DNA of 64,000 nt from Calliopum simillimum (GCA_951812925.1 OX638369.1:26244533-26308532); one strand, 5' to 3'; counted from the stretch's first letter, positions 45,421 through 56,482 are shown. The notes: a model not told the origin generated them from the sequence alone. Program-made: numbers and translations.

Positions 45421-46162
45421 GTGCACAAGAACGGATGTGGATCCGTTTCGAACCCGTAGCGTACATAAAAAAACGAATTCAAAACGGATTTGCTTTAAAA
45501 AAAAAAAAAAATTTGAAGAAAAATAATCAGAAAAAAAATAAAAGAAAAAAATATAACGATCCGCCTATGGTAGGATTCGAACCCTGGTAAATCTGTATGA
45601 CAGACGCGTTTCAAACCCGAAACATACTTAAAAACGAATCCAAAACGGATTCGATTTAAATAATGTTAATGCTGTATATACATAGTATGTATATGCAAAA
45701 AAAAAAAAAAAACGTTTTGATGCGCTTATTAACAATTAAAAAAACAAATAAAAAAGAAAAAAAATTAAGAAAAATTAGGATATAAATCTGACGGAATTTC
45801 AAATACGAACTCAAAACGGATTTGCTTTAATTAATGTTAATGACGATAAAAAAAACATTTTTTATTTGTCTTTTTAATACCCCGAGAATCCGAGTTGGCC
45901 TCCTACCACCTTTGGGTGTATTGTTTTTTTTTTTAATAAAAAATAAGCGCTTCAAATTTTTTTTTTTTATAAGCAGCATCAACATTATTAAACGCGAATA
46001 CGTTTTGAATTCGAGTTAACGATTTCAAAACGAATTCGAGATTTCAGAGGAATTTCACCCTCAAACGGGTCCGTATAGGATCCATAACGGATTCCGAAAC
46101 GGATAAAACACGATAGAGGGAACCCATTACAGATTCGAGACGGGTCCGTCTGACACACTGGG
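45415..46162. mobile_element. TIR element with CCCA(A/G)TGTG ends, about 750 bp
   Basis: The left end CCCAATGTG ... ACGGATGTGGATCCGTTTCG, then AACCCGTA, is mirrored by a right end ending CACACTGGG with GACGGGTCCGTCTGA and ATTCGAGACG. The interior has several CGAATTC-AAAACGGATT(T/C)G repeats and poly-A/T tracts. An antisense B-box-like GGATTCGAACCC lies at 45574-45585. No coding frame of note. Superfamily unassigned. Confidence 0.65.
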
Positions 46163-46164
46163 TT

Positions 46165-47150
46165 AACTCTTTGCTTGACACCTAAGGCTCTATCTGAAAA
46201 TATAAAAATGTATTTAAGTTAGAATTCTTAGAACTACCTGTTCTTGGTTAAAACAATTGTGAATATTTTGTTAATCATATGACAACATGTATTCCTTTTA
46301 TGAAAGGGCATCTGCTTTTATCTGTTGGGCTGCATAGCACAATAACTAAAAAAATGTTTGCATACTTGTAGGCTGCACATAAAATGTGTATACATTGGAT
46401 ACTACCAGCAAACTATTCGATTCTTGTATACAAGGTGGGGCAAAAGTAATATCATAATGTAAGCTGGCATCCATTTTGTTAGAACCACTACTGCACTTTT
46501 ACGCACGCTTTATGACACTTTGAATGTTGCTCAGAAAACATCTGGAATGTTGCTGTTAACTGCAAAATTTGCCACATCATATTTTGCTTGTGTAATATTG
46601 AAAAATTTGTCGTGAATAACAATATCAGGAATGGCTTAGGTGTTTGAGGCGTTTGGTTATTTTATTCTATTAGAAAAAAAAGTTCATGAGTTCGAAACCT
46701 AATTAATATGTGGAAAATTTTTTTTTTTTTAAAGAAATAATTAAATTATATTTTTTTAAATCTAAGTAGTTTTAGTTTTAAATGTGCTTTGGTTTTTGGT
46801 TGTTTTTTAGCTACTTTTTTCCTTAAGCAGATCCACAAATTTGAGTCGCGACTATAGGCCATGAATCCATCACTTTGGTAGAGTTAAATTGATGACGCAT
46901 TCGCATCATAGTCGCTTTATGCTTTGAATTATTATGCTGATAGAATTTGAAAGCCCAAATTGTCATGTTTGTTGTATAAAATTGTTAAATATTCTTCCAC
47001 GTTCATGTTTGTGTTTCCTACTCCTGCTCTGCCTTCAAGTCATAGTAGATAAATTTCCAAATTTAACAGTCGGAATAATGTTTCGATATCAATGCCTTTT
47101 GCCACACTATCCATATCATTTATATTGTTGAAGTTTTGTTTGACTTTTTC
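46165..47150. other. Non-coding, nothing recognised
   Basis: AT-rich unique sequence. No supported feature. Confidence 0.4.
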
Positions 47151-47155
47151 TTTAA

Positions 47156-47607
47156 GCCCAAACTCCAATAGCGCGTCGGCAGTGGCAGTGGCTGTTTTCG
47201 AAGCAGTATTTTACTGCCAGTATTTTGCTCTCACTGCCGATGTATCCACAATAGCGCGTCAGCAGTGGCACTGGCAGTGTTTGAATAAAAACAGTTTTCG
47301 CGAACGAACTCATTATTTTATCTTTTAATTTTATCGCACAACTCACAATATAAATTTTCAAATGTCACAAACTTAAAAATTTTAACAAATGACATGTTTT
47401 TTTCTCAAAATTTTGAAGTTCGAAAAATTCGAAAATATTCAAATGAGAGGCAGTGGCAGTGAATTTAGAAATAGAGAAAAATTGCACAGCGCTGTGTACT
47501 GCCGCTGCTGTATTGTAGTTACTTTCCTATAAAGTAGTGCGTTCTAAAATGACAACTTTTTTCGAACACTGCCACTGCCACTCACGACGCGCTATTGGAG
47601 TTTGGGC
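47156..47607. mobile_element. TIR element with GCCCAAACTCCAATAGCGCG ends, 452 bp
   Basis: The terminal repeat GCCCAAACTCCAATAGCGCG, then TC, at the left is perfectly mirrored at the right (GACGCGCTATTGGAGTTTGG, then GC). TTTAA flanks both sides (47151-47155 and 47608-47612) and is a candidate target duplication. Subterminal GGCAGTGGCAGTGGC repeats occur on both arms, and another AATAGCGCGTCAGCAGTGGC block is internal near 47250. No coding frame. Confidence 0.85.
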
Positions 47608-47614
47608 TTTAAAA

Positions 47615-47915
47615 TGGTTGTATTTTGAAAATGAGCTCAAGTCAAAAGGAAAGTATATTTAAAATTATCCCAACGTTTCGCGAGAACGTACATACCACAA
47701 TTTGCCATCTTTGCACAGAAATATTCATATTTTATATAGCAAATTCTTTGCGTCTCAGTGAAATATTTTGGCATAGACAAAATCAACACATAAAATTATT
47801 ACAAATGAACAGAACAACCAATACTGCAATGAGATCTTTCAACTAACTAACATAAATGTTCTTATTACGCTATCAGAAAGATTCTCACTTAAAATACTTT
47901 TAATTACATATATTA
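47615..47915. other. Unique AT-rich spacer
   Basis: A 73-codon frame (47625-47846) has no recognisable motif. Confidence 0.35.
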
Positions 47916-47917
47916 AT

Positions 47918-48060
47918 AATGTCGGGACGGCGCGAACGCCATTCCCGGCTACCAAAAATTACACGCACGAGTTATTCGCATTAGGAATAATCGCGGAGGT
48001 CAACTCAGTCGCAGTGCAATGACCAAGCCTCACTCCGGGGGAACCGCCTTTGTGATCACG
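47918..48060 (+). other. GC-rich, CpG-containing patch upstream of the 149-bp repeat
   Basis: GTCGGGACGGCGCGAACGCC and the following 140 bases stand out by GC content and CpGs from the AT-rich surroundings. They run directly into the repeat at 48062. It may be more of the same mobile element (an untranslated leader ending in a splice donor). Nothing in it codes. Confidence 0.4.
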
Positions 48061-48061
48061 G

Positions 48062-48210
48062 TAACCCCTACGCCAGGTAAGTATGCTTTCAGCCGCTCAG
48101 CAAGCATCTCTTAAGCATAATTTTATATAAACTAAATGAGAACTATACATACAAAATACGACAAAAATTTTGTTCGATGAAAAATTTTACTTGGTGGTGG
48201 TTGTTTTTGT
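48062..48210 (+). repeat. 149-bp dispersed direct repeat, copy 2
   Basis: About 98% identical to 39921-40069, in the same orientation. Here a GC-rich leader precedes it; at copy 1 the repeat follows the CGTACGACGAA element instead. Such high identity among decayed repeats implies recent duplication or transposition. Confidence 0.9.
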
Positions 48211-48223
48211 TTTCTTTTTTTAT

Positions 48224-48237
48224 GTTGCCATGGCAAC
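48224..48237. promoter_or_regulatory. Perfect palindromic X-box-like site (RFX motif)
   Basis: GTTGCCATGGCAAC is a perfect 14-bp palindrome matching the RFX transcription-factor X-box (GTNRCC...RGYAAC). No ciliary gene is recognised next to it, so function is unproven. Confidence 0.3.
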
Positions 48238-48244
48238 AATAGCA

Positions 48245-48830
48245 ATGAATTCTCGTCATATGGAAATACAGCAGTAAACAAGCATAGCCATGTTCAAACA
48301 AGTAGATAGCAAGAGCGCTGTTCAATACAATGAATTTGTTCGTGGGTACGTTCAAATTAATGTAATGCTTGGTTAGACACAAGTGGCGCTATTTACCGTT
48401 CATACAGGGTGGTCTGAAATTTAGTAAATTAAAATTTAACATTATTTCGGTGTTAAAAGTTTAATTTGACCAACTTTGATGACTTCATCCGACACTAATT
48501 TTCACGTAATAACAAGAAGACTTAATCAAAACGGCTTTTTCGGCTGTATCAATGTCTGTTTATGAGTTGATTAGCATTTTAATCTTTGATATAGCTTCAG
48601 AAACTAAGGAACATTTCACCATATCAATTTTTTCAAGAAAAAAGTTGAGCGCTTCCATCAAAATTCCCTTTTAAAAAAATTATTTCACATTTACATGAGA
48701 TTATGTGATTTCTCTGATTGAAGAATTTTAGGACTATCCCCGAAAAAATTTACCCTTTTGTTTCTTAAAGTTTTTATTTTCCTGATAATCGCGTTGGTCG
48801 AAGAGTGGGTACTATTTTTCTATATAACAT
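48245..48830. other. Non-coding, nothing recognised
   Basis: AT-rich sequence. ACAGGGTGGTCTGAAA at 48405-48420 looks like a transposon terminus, but no partner was found. Confidence 0.35.
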
Positions 48831-48832
48831 AG

Positions 48833-49140
48833 GGTGACAAACCGTCCTGGATTTTGCTCTCTCGTCCCAAGTCAAAAAATTCCCGGAAATGTCCCGGATT
48901 TTCATGTGTGTCCTTAAACTATCCCAGATGGACGCATATTGCATTGTTCTCTAATAATTTAAGTTTATGAACCATATATCATAAAGAACTAATCAATGAT
49001 CATAGACCATAGATTAAGGATCATAGTCCATACAAGACAGATCATAGACCAAAAACTATAGACCATAGACCACAAAAGGCAAATCATAGATCATAAATTA
49101 TGACCGATGGATCATAAAGGACAGGTCATAGAACATACCG
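48833..49140 (+). repeat. Composite repeat A: GTCCCGG module plus ATCATAGACC minisatellite
   Basis: It begins AGGGTGACAAACCGTCCTGG, passes through TCCCGGAAATGTCCCGGATT and GATGGACGCATATTGCA, then turns into degenerate units of GATCATAGACCATAAAGGAC. The same two modules in the same order occur at 51500-52120 and 54365-55290. A GTCAGCCT end near 49445-49452 could mirror AGGGTGAC, which would make the full element about 620 bp. Confidence 0.7.
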
Positions 49141-49144
49141 CTCA

Positions 49145-49725
49145 TTTACTTCAAGAACGGCACAAGTCAATATACTCGATTATGAAGAAAATACGTTAAA
49201 AGTTTTCATTTTAAAAAGTTATTCTGTTCTCAAATGGGAACCGTAAAACTTATTAATATGAAATTTTTGCAAAAAATTAAGCATGATATAACGAATAATT
49301 CTGCAAAATTAACTAAAAATTTGTGTTTTTTGAGTTGTGCAGTACTTGAAGTAAGTGAGCGATATATTATGAACTATTTCTTTTGCCTCATCTGATAAAA
49401 TAAATTTTTCTTGTCCCAGACTGGGCCATCAAGTGAATGGTCAGCCTTATTTGACATGAAGTTAGATAGAGATGTTTTAAGCAGATGAATTAAAGAAATC
49501 TATTTATTGCACGAAAAAAAGGGTTCAGGTAGGAAACCTGATCAATTGTGTGTCTACAGCAATATTGTAAATTTTGTTCCAAAAAGTGCTAATCACCAGA
49601 CCATCGACCCATTGAGAGGTATTGGGCTTAGATCTTCGAAAGAGTAAAAATACTTCAATACTTTACAAGACTACAGAAATAAATGGAGAAGCTCGTTCGG
49701 TACACAGAGCCAAATCGACCACATA
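49145..49725. other. Non-coding
   Basis: AT-rich, no recognised feature except the possible right end of composite repeat A near 49452. Confidence 0.35.
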
Positions 49726-49729
49726 AACT

Positions 49730-50001
49730 GGAACAAAAGTAGGAAGATTTCTCTATGGTTTTCATCCAAAAAGAAAGTCACATCAAAACCATATAGCTAA
49801 TCTTCTTAAAATTTCTTTCGCCATTTAAGTATATGAAAACCTTGTAAAATTAAAAAGAAATCTCCTCGTTTTCAATACGATTTCTTCTTGAAACAATGTG
49901 TTCACTCCTTTGAAAATTATGTGAAAATCATCTTGGTTTTATATATGTAGTTTCGATGTGATTTTCTTTTTGGATGAAAACCAAATTCTTACTTTTGTTC
50001 C
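49730..50001. mobile_element. Small foldback/TIR element, 272 bp
   Basis: The left arm GGAACAAAAGTAGGAAGATT ... GGTTTTCATCCAAAAAGAAA, then GTCACATC, is mirrored in the right arm (GATGTGATTTTCTTTTTGGA, then TGAAAACC ... CTTACTTTTGTTCC). Each arm is about 70 bases. No coding capacity. Confidence 0.75.
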
Positions 50002-50004
50002 ATT

Positions 50005-51490
50005 TTCTCCAGCAGGCTTTTCGTACGCGTCTTTTTATTATACAATTGGAACTTTTCGATGGCGACCCATCATATTTCATTCTGTAAGAATAAATTGTTG
50101 GTAAAGATGATTCATATAATAAAATAAAATGACTTTTTGGAATTTTAATAAGATTTTCTAAGTAAACTCATAGAGATTTCTCTATGGAAAAATCATATTG
50201 TTTTCTATTTTTAATAGGAATTCATACTAAAATAGGTAAATATGACAATCTTTTCTTTTTTGCTCTCTTTACTATCAACAAAACTACTGTAAATAAATTA
50301 ATAAAGGGCCATAAGAAAAAATTAAAATATTTCATAGAAAATAAATTTTGTTAATAGTATTTTGTATACTGCTTATATATAAATAAAAAAAAAACAGAAA
50401 TCAAAGACAACAAATTGGGTACTGTCAATTTTTCCTGGGACATCTCTCTATCATTAACAAAAAATTTGAAGGGCTTCGCTTTTCGTAAACTTTGAGTGTT
50501 AAACACAGGACTTTCAGAAGTTCTTCTGAATTATCGCCTAACAGATCTGATAGATTATTGTAGGTTGAATTAAGAAACATATACATATGTTTTATTTTTG
50601 ATTTTATTGCCATCATCATTATCAAGAATACATATCATATAAATGTTGTGAACTTGAATTTAAACATTGCGTTATAATAGAGACAAATTACAGTCAATTT
50701 TAACAAATACAAAACACTGTATCCATATTGAAACTTTTTAACTTAACAAATAATTTCGGTTTTATGTAAGGTTGTCTCTTTTTGGTATATAGTTTACATA
50801 TTTAGTAATACATACAAATATTTTATTTTATAACTTTAGTATATAAAACTTTAAATGAAATTCATTCAATTTTAACAATTTTCCAATATAATATATCATA
50901 GGATTAGTTTGAGAAAAGTCAATAGTTTTTGCAATAAAAAACATAGTATGTTTTAAGTGGACATTTTTTTTTTAAGAATCACATTTTAATATAACCAATT
51001 TGTTTATTATATTTACACTTACTATCTATGTACATATTGTATATGCATAGATTTAATTTAACAAAATGTTTATTGTCCCTAATTTTGTATGTACATATAA
51101 TGCTTGAAAAAACTAACATACAACTTAGCCGATTTTGATAAAAAAATGTTAAATAGTTTTTAAAACAAATAGTTCAAATTGATAATAAAACATGACAGAA
51201 ATTTTAGTAATTAAATATTTACTAAAAAAAAAAGTAAACATTTAAAGAAAATATTAACCCAAGATTCTTTTATATGATGTTTGTAAATAATATATTAGAC
51301 GTTGTTGTGCTGATCATACGCCTGAAATCGTTATCAAAGACTAAATGCCATTAATTTTTCAGCTTAATCAAGCTTAGAAACATGTTCACTCCAAAATTTT
51401 GTGTATCAAACAATGTTCTATATCTACCTCTTAAAATCCACTTTCATATGGAAATCCAAAAAGGGTATTAGCATATGTTGACCAACCAAC
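50005..51490. other. Non-coding, very AT-rich
   Basis: Long AT-rich stretch with no coding frame longer than 66 codons and no recognised repeat. Confidence 0.4.
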
Positions 51491-51499
51491 CTAGATTTT

Positions 51500-52120
51500 G
51501 CGGTAAAATCCCGGATTTAACCCTTCCGTCCCAGATTCAAAAACGTCCCAGAAATGTCCCCAATTTTCATATATGTCCCGAAATAGTCCCGATTTAAGAT
51601 GACGCATATTGTAAAGTGTATTTTTTTTTATTTTACTCTACAACAATTTTAGTTTATGGACTATAGCCAATAAAGAACAGATCATAGACCAAAGTTTATA
51701 GACCATAGACCATATATTATTGACCGTAGACTATAGATTATGTATCATAGACTATAAAAGACAGATCATAGACGACATATTATTGACCATAGACCATAAA
51801 GGACAGATCGTAGATCATATATTATGGGCCATAGTCTATTGTATAAAGGACAGGTCATAGACCATTTTCCATAAAAGACAGATCATAGAGGACCGATCGC
51901 AGATCATATATTATGGACCATAAAGGACAGATCATAGACCATATATTATTGGACCATAGACCATAAGTAGTGATGAGCGAAATTGGTCTTGGTATTAGTG
52001 TTGGTAATTTTTTGACACCAAGATGCTAATATAATTGCAAGACTAAAACTGCTATGGTCTTGGTCTTCATCTTGGTTTGCTCATCACTAATCATAAAGGA
52101 CAGATCATAGACCAATGGTT
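51500..52120 (+). repeat. Composite repeat B: GTCCCGG module plus ATCATAGACC minisatellite
   Basis: AAATCCCGGATT ... GTCCCAGAAATGTCCCC ... GACGCATATTG is followed from about 51655 by some twenty loose units of GACCATAAAGGACAGATCAT and GACCATATATTATGGACC. The array is interrupted at 51968-52089 by a MITE and resumes with ATCATAAAGGACAGATCATA. Confidence 0.8.
51968..52089. mobile_element. TAGTGATGAGC MITE, 122 bp, inside a minisatellite
   Basis: The ends TAGTGATGAGC(G)AA and TTTGCTCATCACTA are inverted copies, with GGTCTTGGT-type internal sequence. The flanking octamers ACCATAAG and ATCATAAA agree at six of eight positions, compatible with a hAT-like 8-bp target duplication in a variable satellite. 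A sister copy is at 62123-62257. Confidence 0.8.
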
Positions 52121-52124
52121 GTGT

Positions 52125-52940
52125 TTATTTCAATTGGCAATTGTTTATTTCTTCATTATTTGAGGCGTTAATTTGGAGTAGACTGAGCGAAATGATTTCC
52201 AAATGGCTAAAATACGTAGGTCACATGATAAATTTTGAGATATGAAGATTTTAATGATACATAACTATACGTACTCAGAACGTTTTGTCGTTCGAGTTTT
52301 TTCGAGACATTTTTCTAAGCTTTTGTCAATGTATGTATTGTTCCTTTATCTCAAAACATTCTAGTTTCATTTGTAATGGATTATTTTTAGATGAAAATCA
52401 ATAATGTTTGTTTTATTCTAATTCTATGTATTAGTTAACTTGCATAAATAGTTATATGTATGTATTATCTTTGTATGTATAAACTTTAGAATTTATGCTT
52501 AAGGCTATTTAGTTAGAAAATTTGAGAAAGTATAAGATTTAAAAAAGATATAAATAAAATAAATTTACTATAAGTTTAGTTAGTACGAGTAGAATAATTA
52601 ATTCGATTTTAGTGTCGCTTCTGAAATTTCGCTGAAAAATTTGTTTAGTTAATTGGCCATTATTTTATGCTAAAAACTTTAAAGCTGCTACTAAAGGCGT
52701 CTTGGCTCAGGAAACTGAAAAAGAAAGAAAATCAGATATATCAAATACTACTGAATACGAATTTTTTAAAATAAAACACAATAAAAAATACGTTCAGTTC
52801 CAGAAAGACTGATATGGAGAAACTATTTATCTGGGAATGACATAATAAATCCAAGAAATTTTTACCACATTCCCAGACATTTAACTCACTGTCATGTAAA
52901 GTCCTTGCGGCTACTATCCGCTGCTCCATTTGCTCGAGAC
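52125..52940. other. Downstream flank of the galectin gene
   Basis: AT-rich, containing the likely 3' untranslated region of the minus-strand galectin. The nearest AATAAA on that strand is at about 52412-52417, over 500 bases past the stop, so the true polyadenylation site is uncertain. Confidence 0.4.
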
Positions 52941-52943
52941 CAT

Positions 52944-54202
52944 TTAGAAATCATCTGTTGTATATGCTGGATTCTGATAAATCTTCTTTCTATTGTTTGT
53001 CCAAGTATTTGTGTCCAATATGACATCCCAAAGTTTTATGTCACCCTGCACATAGATCGTATCAACAATTTCCGGTTTCAATTGATGCGTAAACTCTGTT
53101 ATCCATTTACGATTCACATACACCTCATATGAGCTTTTACCACAAACTATAGCCAAACTGAAAGTTTTTCCCGGACGTAAATCTGTATCCAATTCAGAGC
53201 GTTCCTCCACAGCCCATTTGCCATCATACCATGCATTGCGTATAACAACATGTTTATAGAGTCCGCCTCTATTTTGCTTCGAAAACCGTGGATTAAAATG
53301 GAATGCAATAACGGCGTGTGGCCATATATGTTGACCCTTTTGTAAATTAATATAAAATGAATGTGGCAGTAGCTTGACACGACCCTCAATTCTCAGGCAA
53401 CGACCAACCGTAAAACTGCTTGCAGGTAATTTACCATAATAGGGCAAACGTAAACCAACAGTTGTGGAGGAGGAGTCATTTTGACTTGGTGAAGATGCAT
53501 CTCTATTGTTTTGCATTTGAATATATTTGAACGTATCGGGTATACTTGCTATATCCATATCATCATAGTCACCCTCATCCATGCCACTATCCTCGTTGAC
53601 GCCGCCACCAGTAATGGGTGTTGTTTCAAGGTTGCCGACAACGCGTATATCCTTTGCTTGTGATTCACCAAAACGATGTGGATACGCTTCGACTATTTGC
53701 CGCTCAACATCAATATTGTCTACATCACCTTTGACTTCAATGCAACCGACTTTTGTATAGGGCAGTCTATGATTATACTCAGCGAAATGATGTCCATTAA
53801 CCGAAATCATATAGCAGGCATCAGTCACCAGCACCTGTATTGAAAACTTGGTGCCACGTCGCAATATAAATGGTAATGCCGAGGTGACTTCTTCTTTACC
53901 CCAGACTTCTTTTACGCGGGTATTGCGCACAATATAGTTTTGAGGTAGCCGTGGATTGATGTGCAACGCAACATCACGATGTTCGTTGCTTAAAACGAAA
54001 TTAATTGAGAATCTTTGGGGGAGAAAAGAAATGTGATATTGATTATGAGAGGTATCCTCTGGTGGATAATGAAAGTTATTATATACCTTTCGCAGTTTTG
54101 CATTATATAACCATTGAATGTATAACTGATACCTTCTTGTAATGGCTCAACATCTTCGGTTTTGTAAACGGCCTGTGCATCACAGTACTCATAGTAAGTC
54201 GA
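52944..54202 (-). CDS. Tandem-repeat galectin, two 3'-terminal exons (partial)
   Basis: Galectins are soluble beta-galactoside-binding lectins, acting in the cytoplasm or after non-classical secretion. Exons are 54087-54202 and 52944-54012, joined in frame over a 74-base intron (donor AAAG/GTATAT, acceptor CCCCCAAAG). The upstream acceptor is TTTTTCAG/TCGACT. Together they give 394 residues and a stop; the 5' exons were not found. CRD1 (about 15-140) has HINPR (56-60), IVRN (N69) and WGKEEV (76-81), where Val replaces the Arg expected after W-x-x-E-x. An acidic, low-complexity linker follows (EDSGMDEGDYDDMD; SSPSQNDSSS). CRD2 (about 225-375) has HFNPR (277-281), VIRN and WAVEER (305-310), a complete sugar-contact set. 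No signal peptide is visible in this part. Family assignment is firm; orthology to a named fly galectin is not tested. Composite minisatellites lie on both sides, leaving the exons in a small unique island. Confidence 0.95.
54013..54086 (-). other. Intron of the galectin gene, 74 bases
   Basis: GT at 54086-54085 and AG at 54014-54013 on the minus strand, with a pyrimidine-rich CTTTTCTCCCCCAAAG end. Splicing it out restores one reading frame through NCER/FSINFVLSNEHRDVALHI, typical galectin sequence, which confirms both junctions. Confidence 0.93.
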
Positions 54203-54364
54203 CTGAAAAAGAAAAAAAGAAAAGATCAGATATTTTAAGTAGACTGCTTCGACTAGGTCATTATCTACTATATAAACTATGAAATTTTGTTCTTTGTGAG
54301 CTCGGAAACTAATGGACCAATTTCAACGATATTTTCACAGAGTATTTGTTTAGGGGGAACAACC

Positions 54365-55290
54365 ATTCCAGGTTTTATGGGACAGTCCTGGATTTTTCCC
54401 TCTCGTGCTGGACTCAAAAACGTTCCAGAAATGTTCCGCATTTTCATGCATGTCCCGGAATTTTCCCGGAGTTAAGATGGATGCATAGGTTATGGACCAT
54501 AGACCATGTATAAAAGACTATAGATTATAATATACATAATTCTTATATAATAATAATTATAATTATGAACCATTGACTATGAAAGACAGATCATATACCA
54601 TAGATTATGGACCACAGTCTAGTTGAGTTCTAGCACACTGAGTCTTGGTTTTGGTTTTGATATTGAGTCTTGGTCTTGATTTTGCTCATTAATTCTTGGT
54701 CTCGGTCTTGGTCTTGATCTTGAAAAAATTTCTAGAGATATTGAGCATTCAAAAATTTAAAACCATATTTTTCCAAAGCAGTTGGGTTTTTAAGATGCCA
54801 AAATTCAAATTTTATTTTCGAAACGGGCGTGAAACACCTTTTAACTATAAATTACGTCGATTATCATGAGCAAGACCAAGACCATAGCGGTCTTGACTAT
54901 GACTATAGACTATAAAGAACAGATCACAAACTATATATTAAGGACTATAGACCATAAAAGACAGATCTTAGACCGTTGCCCATAAAAGACATATCATACA
55001 CCAAAGATGATGGATCAAAGACCATAAAGGACAAATCATAGATCATAAATAATTGACCGTAGAAAATAGATTATGAACCGAAGACAATAAAGGATAGATT
55101 ATAGACTATAGATTATGGATCATAGATTACAAAGGATAGATCATATGTTATGGACCGTACAGAACAGATTATATGCCGTATGTATATTATGGACGACAGA
55201 TCATGAACCAAATACCATGAAGAACAGACCTTAGACTATAGATTATGACCAATAGACCTTAAAGGACTATCATAGACCATATATTAGCCG
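54365..55290 (+). repeat. Composite repeat C with embedded GGTCTTGG element
   Basis: ATGGGACAGTCCTGGATTTT ... GTTCCAGAAATGTTCC ... GTCCCGGAATTTTCCCGGAG, then GATGGATGCATAGG, leads into ATCATAGACC-type units (54490-54620 and 54890-55290). A GGTCTTGG long-form element (54640-54905) sits inside the array, parallel to the MITE inside composite repeat B. Confidence 0.8.
54640..54905 (+). repeat. Dispersed GGTCTTGG repeat, long form, copy 2
   Basis: Same landmark order as at 1170-1372: CTTGGTCTCGGTCTTGGTCT, TGAAAAAATTTCTAGAGA, CATATTTTTCCAAAGCAGTT, ACGGGCGTGAAACACC, ACTATAAATTACG, then CATGAGCAAGACCAAGACC at the right. The right end resembles the inverted MITE end GCTCATCA. Confidence 0.7.
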
Positions 55291-55294
55291 TGTT

Positions 55295-56480
55295 TCTTTT
55301 GACGCGTATATACAATTGTGGATATTTTTAAATTGCGATAGCTCATGAACCTTGAGTCGTCGCACAATAAAAACTCTAAGGAACTTTTTTATGGAGAATC
55401 ACGTTCCCTACAAAAACTTTTCATTTTATATTTAAAAAAAATTATCTTTTAGGAGTTATTCTATAAAAACTGGTTAAGCGCCAATAAACGGCAAAAAATC
55501 AATTTTTTTAAATAACTTCTAAATTATTTTTTTTTTTTTTACAAAAGTATGTATGTAGTAGTATGTATGGTACCTAGACTGTATGCATGTATGTATTCTT
55601 CCTTAACTCCTAGGAGGAGCATAGGGCCAATATGTAGTCTAGACTGTAGACACCATATAAATTCTTTTTTTTTTTTGATTATTTTGCGTTAAGGCAACAA
55701 TTGTGTAAAGGTACTTTCATTAAGCAACTGAAAATTTTTATAAAAAATACGTGGACGAAAATCTTTATATCTTGAAAATCATACAAAAGATTTAAAATTT
55801 TTATGATATTCAAATATTAAAAACTTATACTTATTTTCCTGATTTATACGGCAATTTATAAAAAGCATTAAGCTTTTGAAACTGAAAACAATAATCATTA
55901 TATGCATGACCTCACGTACAAATTTACTATGACCAAAATTAGCATCTGACAGACGAAAACAATTCATACATTTGTGATTACCTACTACTTGTACATACGT
56001 ATTTCTAAATTATTTGCACAATAACGACAGACAACAAAAAAAAAAAAAAAAAAAAAAAAACCCATTGACTGAGTGACTTCAATATGTATTTATGTGCCTG
56101 GAATAAATCCAAAGAAAATAAATATAAGACTACTAATATGGCCACTTAACAAAATCGTGTTAATTTGCAAACTTTGAAAAAGTTTGCTTTGTTTCAGAAT
56201 TCATTCCTTCGCGGCTTGCTTATTTCCTTAGGTAAGTTAATAAGTACGCAAATGAAAGTAAGTTTAAATATAGAGTATTACTATACCATCAATTAAATTG
56301 TCTTACCCATTAATTACTTATAAATTAATTATAAAAATTCTTCAACTTTTGACATCAAGAATTTTGTCGTAAAGTATTATATACAACATACAGTAGGGTG
56401 ATATAAAAAAAGACAACAAAATTGTTTGAAACTTAAAATTTTTTGAAGCACAATGCTTGCAACATCTAAGCTTCTGATTT
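55295..56480. other. Non-coding
   Basis: AT-rich with a 24-base A tract at 56037-56060. A retrotransposon tail lies at 55583-55634. No gene recognised. Confidence 0.4.
55583..55634 (-). repeat. 3' tail of a non-LTR retrotransposon, copy 3
   Basis: The minus strand reads GGCCCTATGCTCCTCCTAGG, AGTTAAGGAAGAATACATAC, then ATGCATAC. This matches the tails at 690-740 and 18984-19041. Strongly 5'-truncated. Confidence 0.75.
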
Positions 56481-56482
56481 TG

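Noticed and set aside
48405..48420. ACAGGGTGGTCTGAAA as a transposon end
   Set aside because: No matching inverted partner or target duplication was found within a few kilobases.
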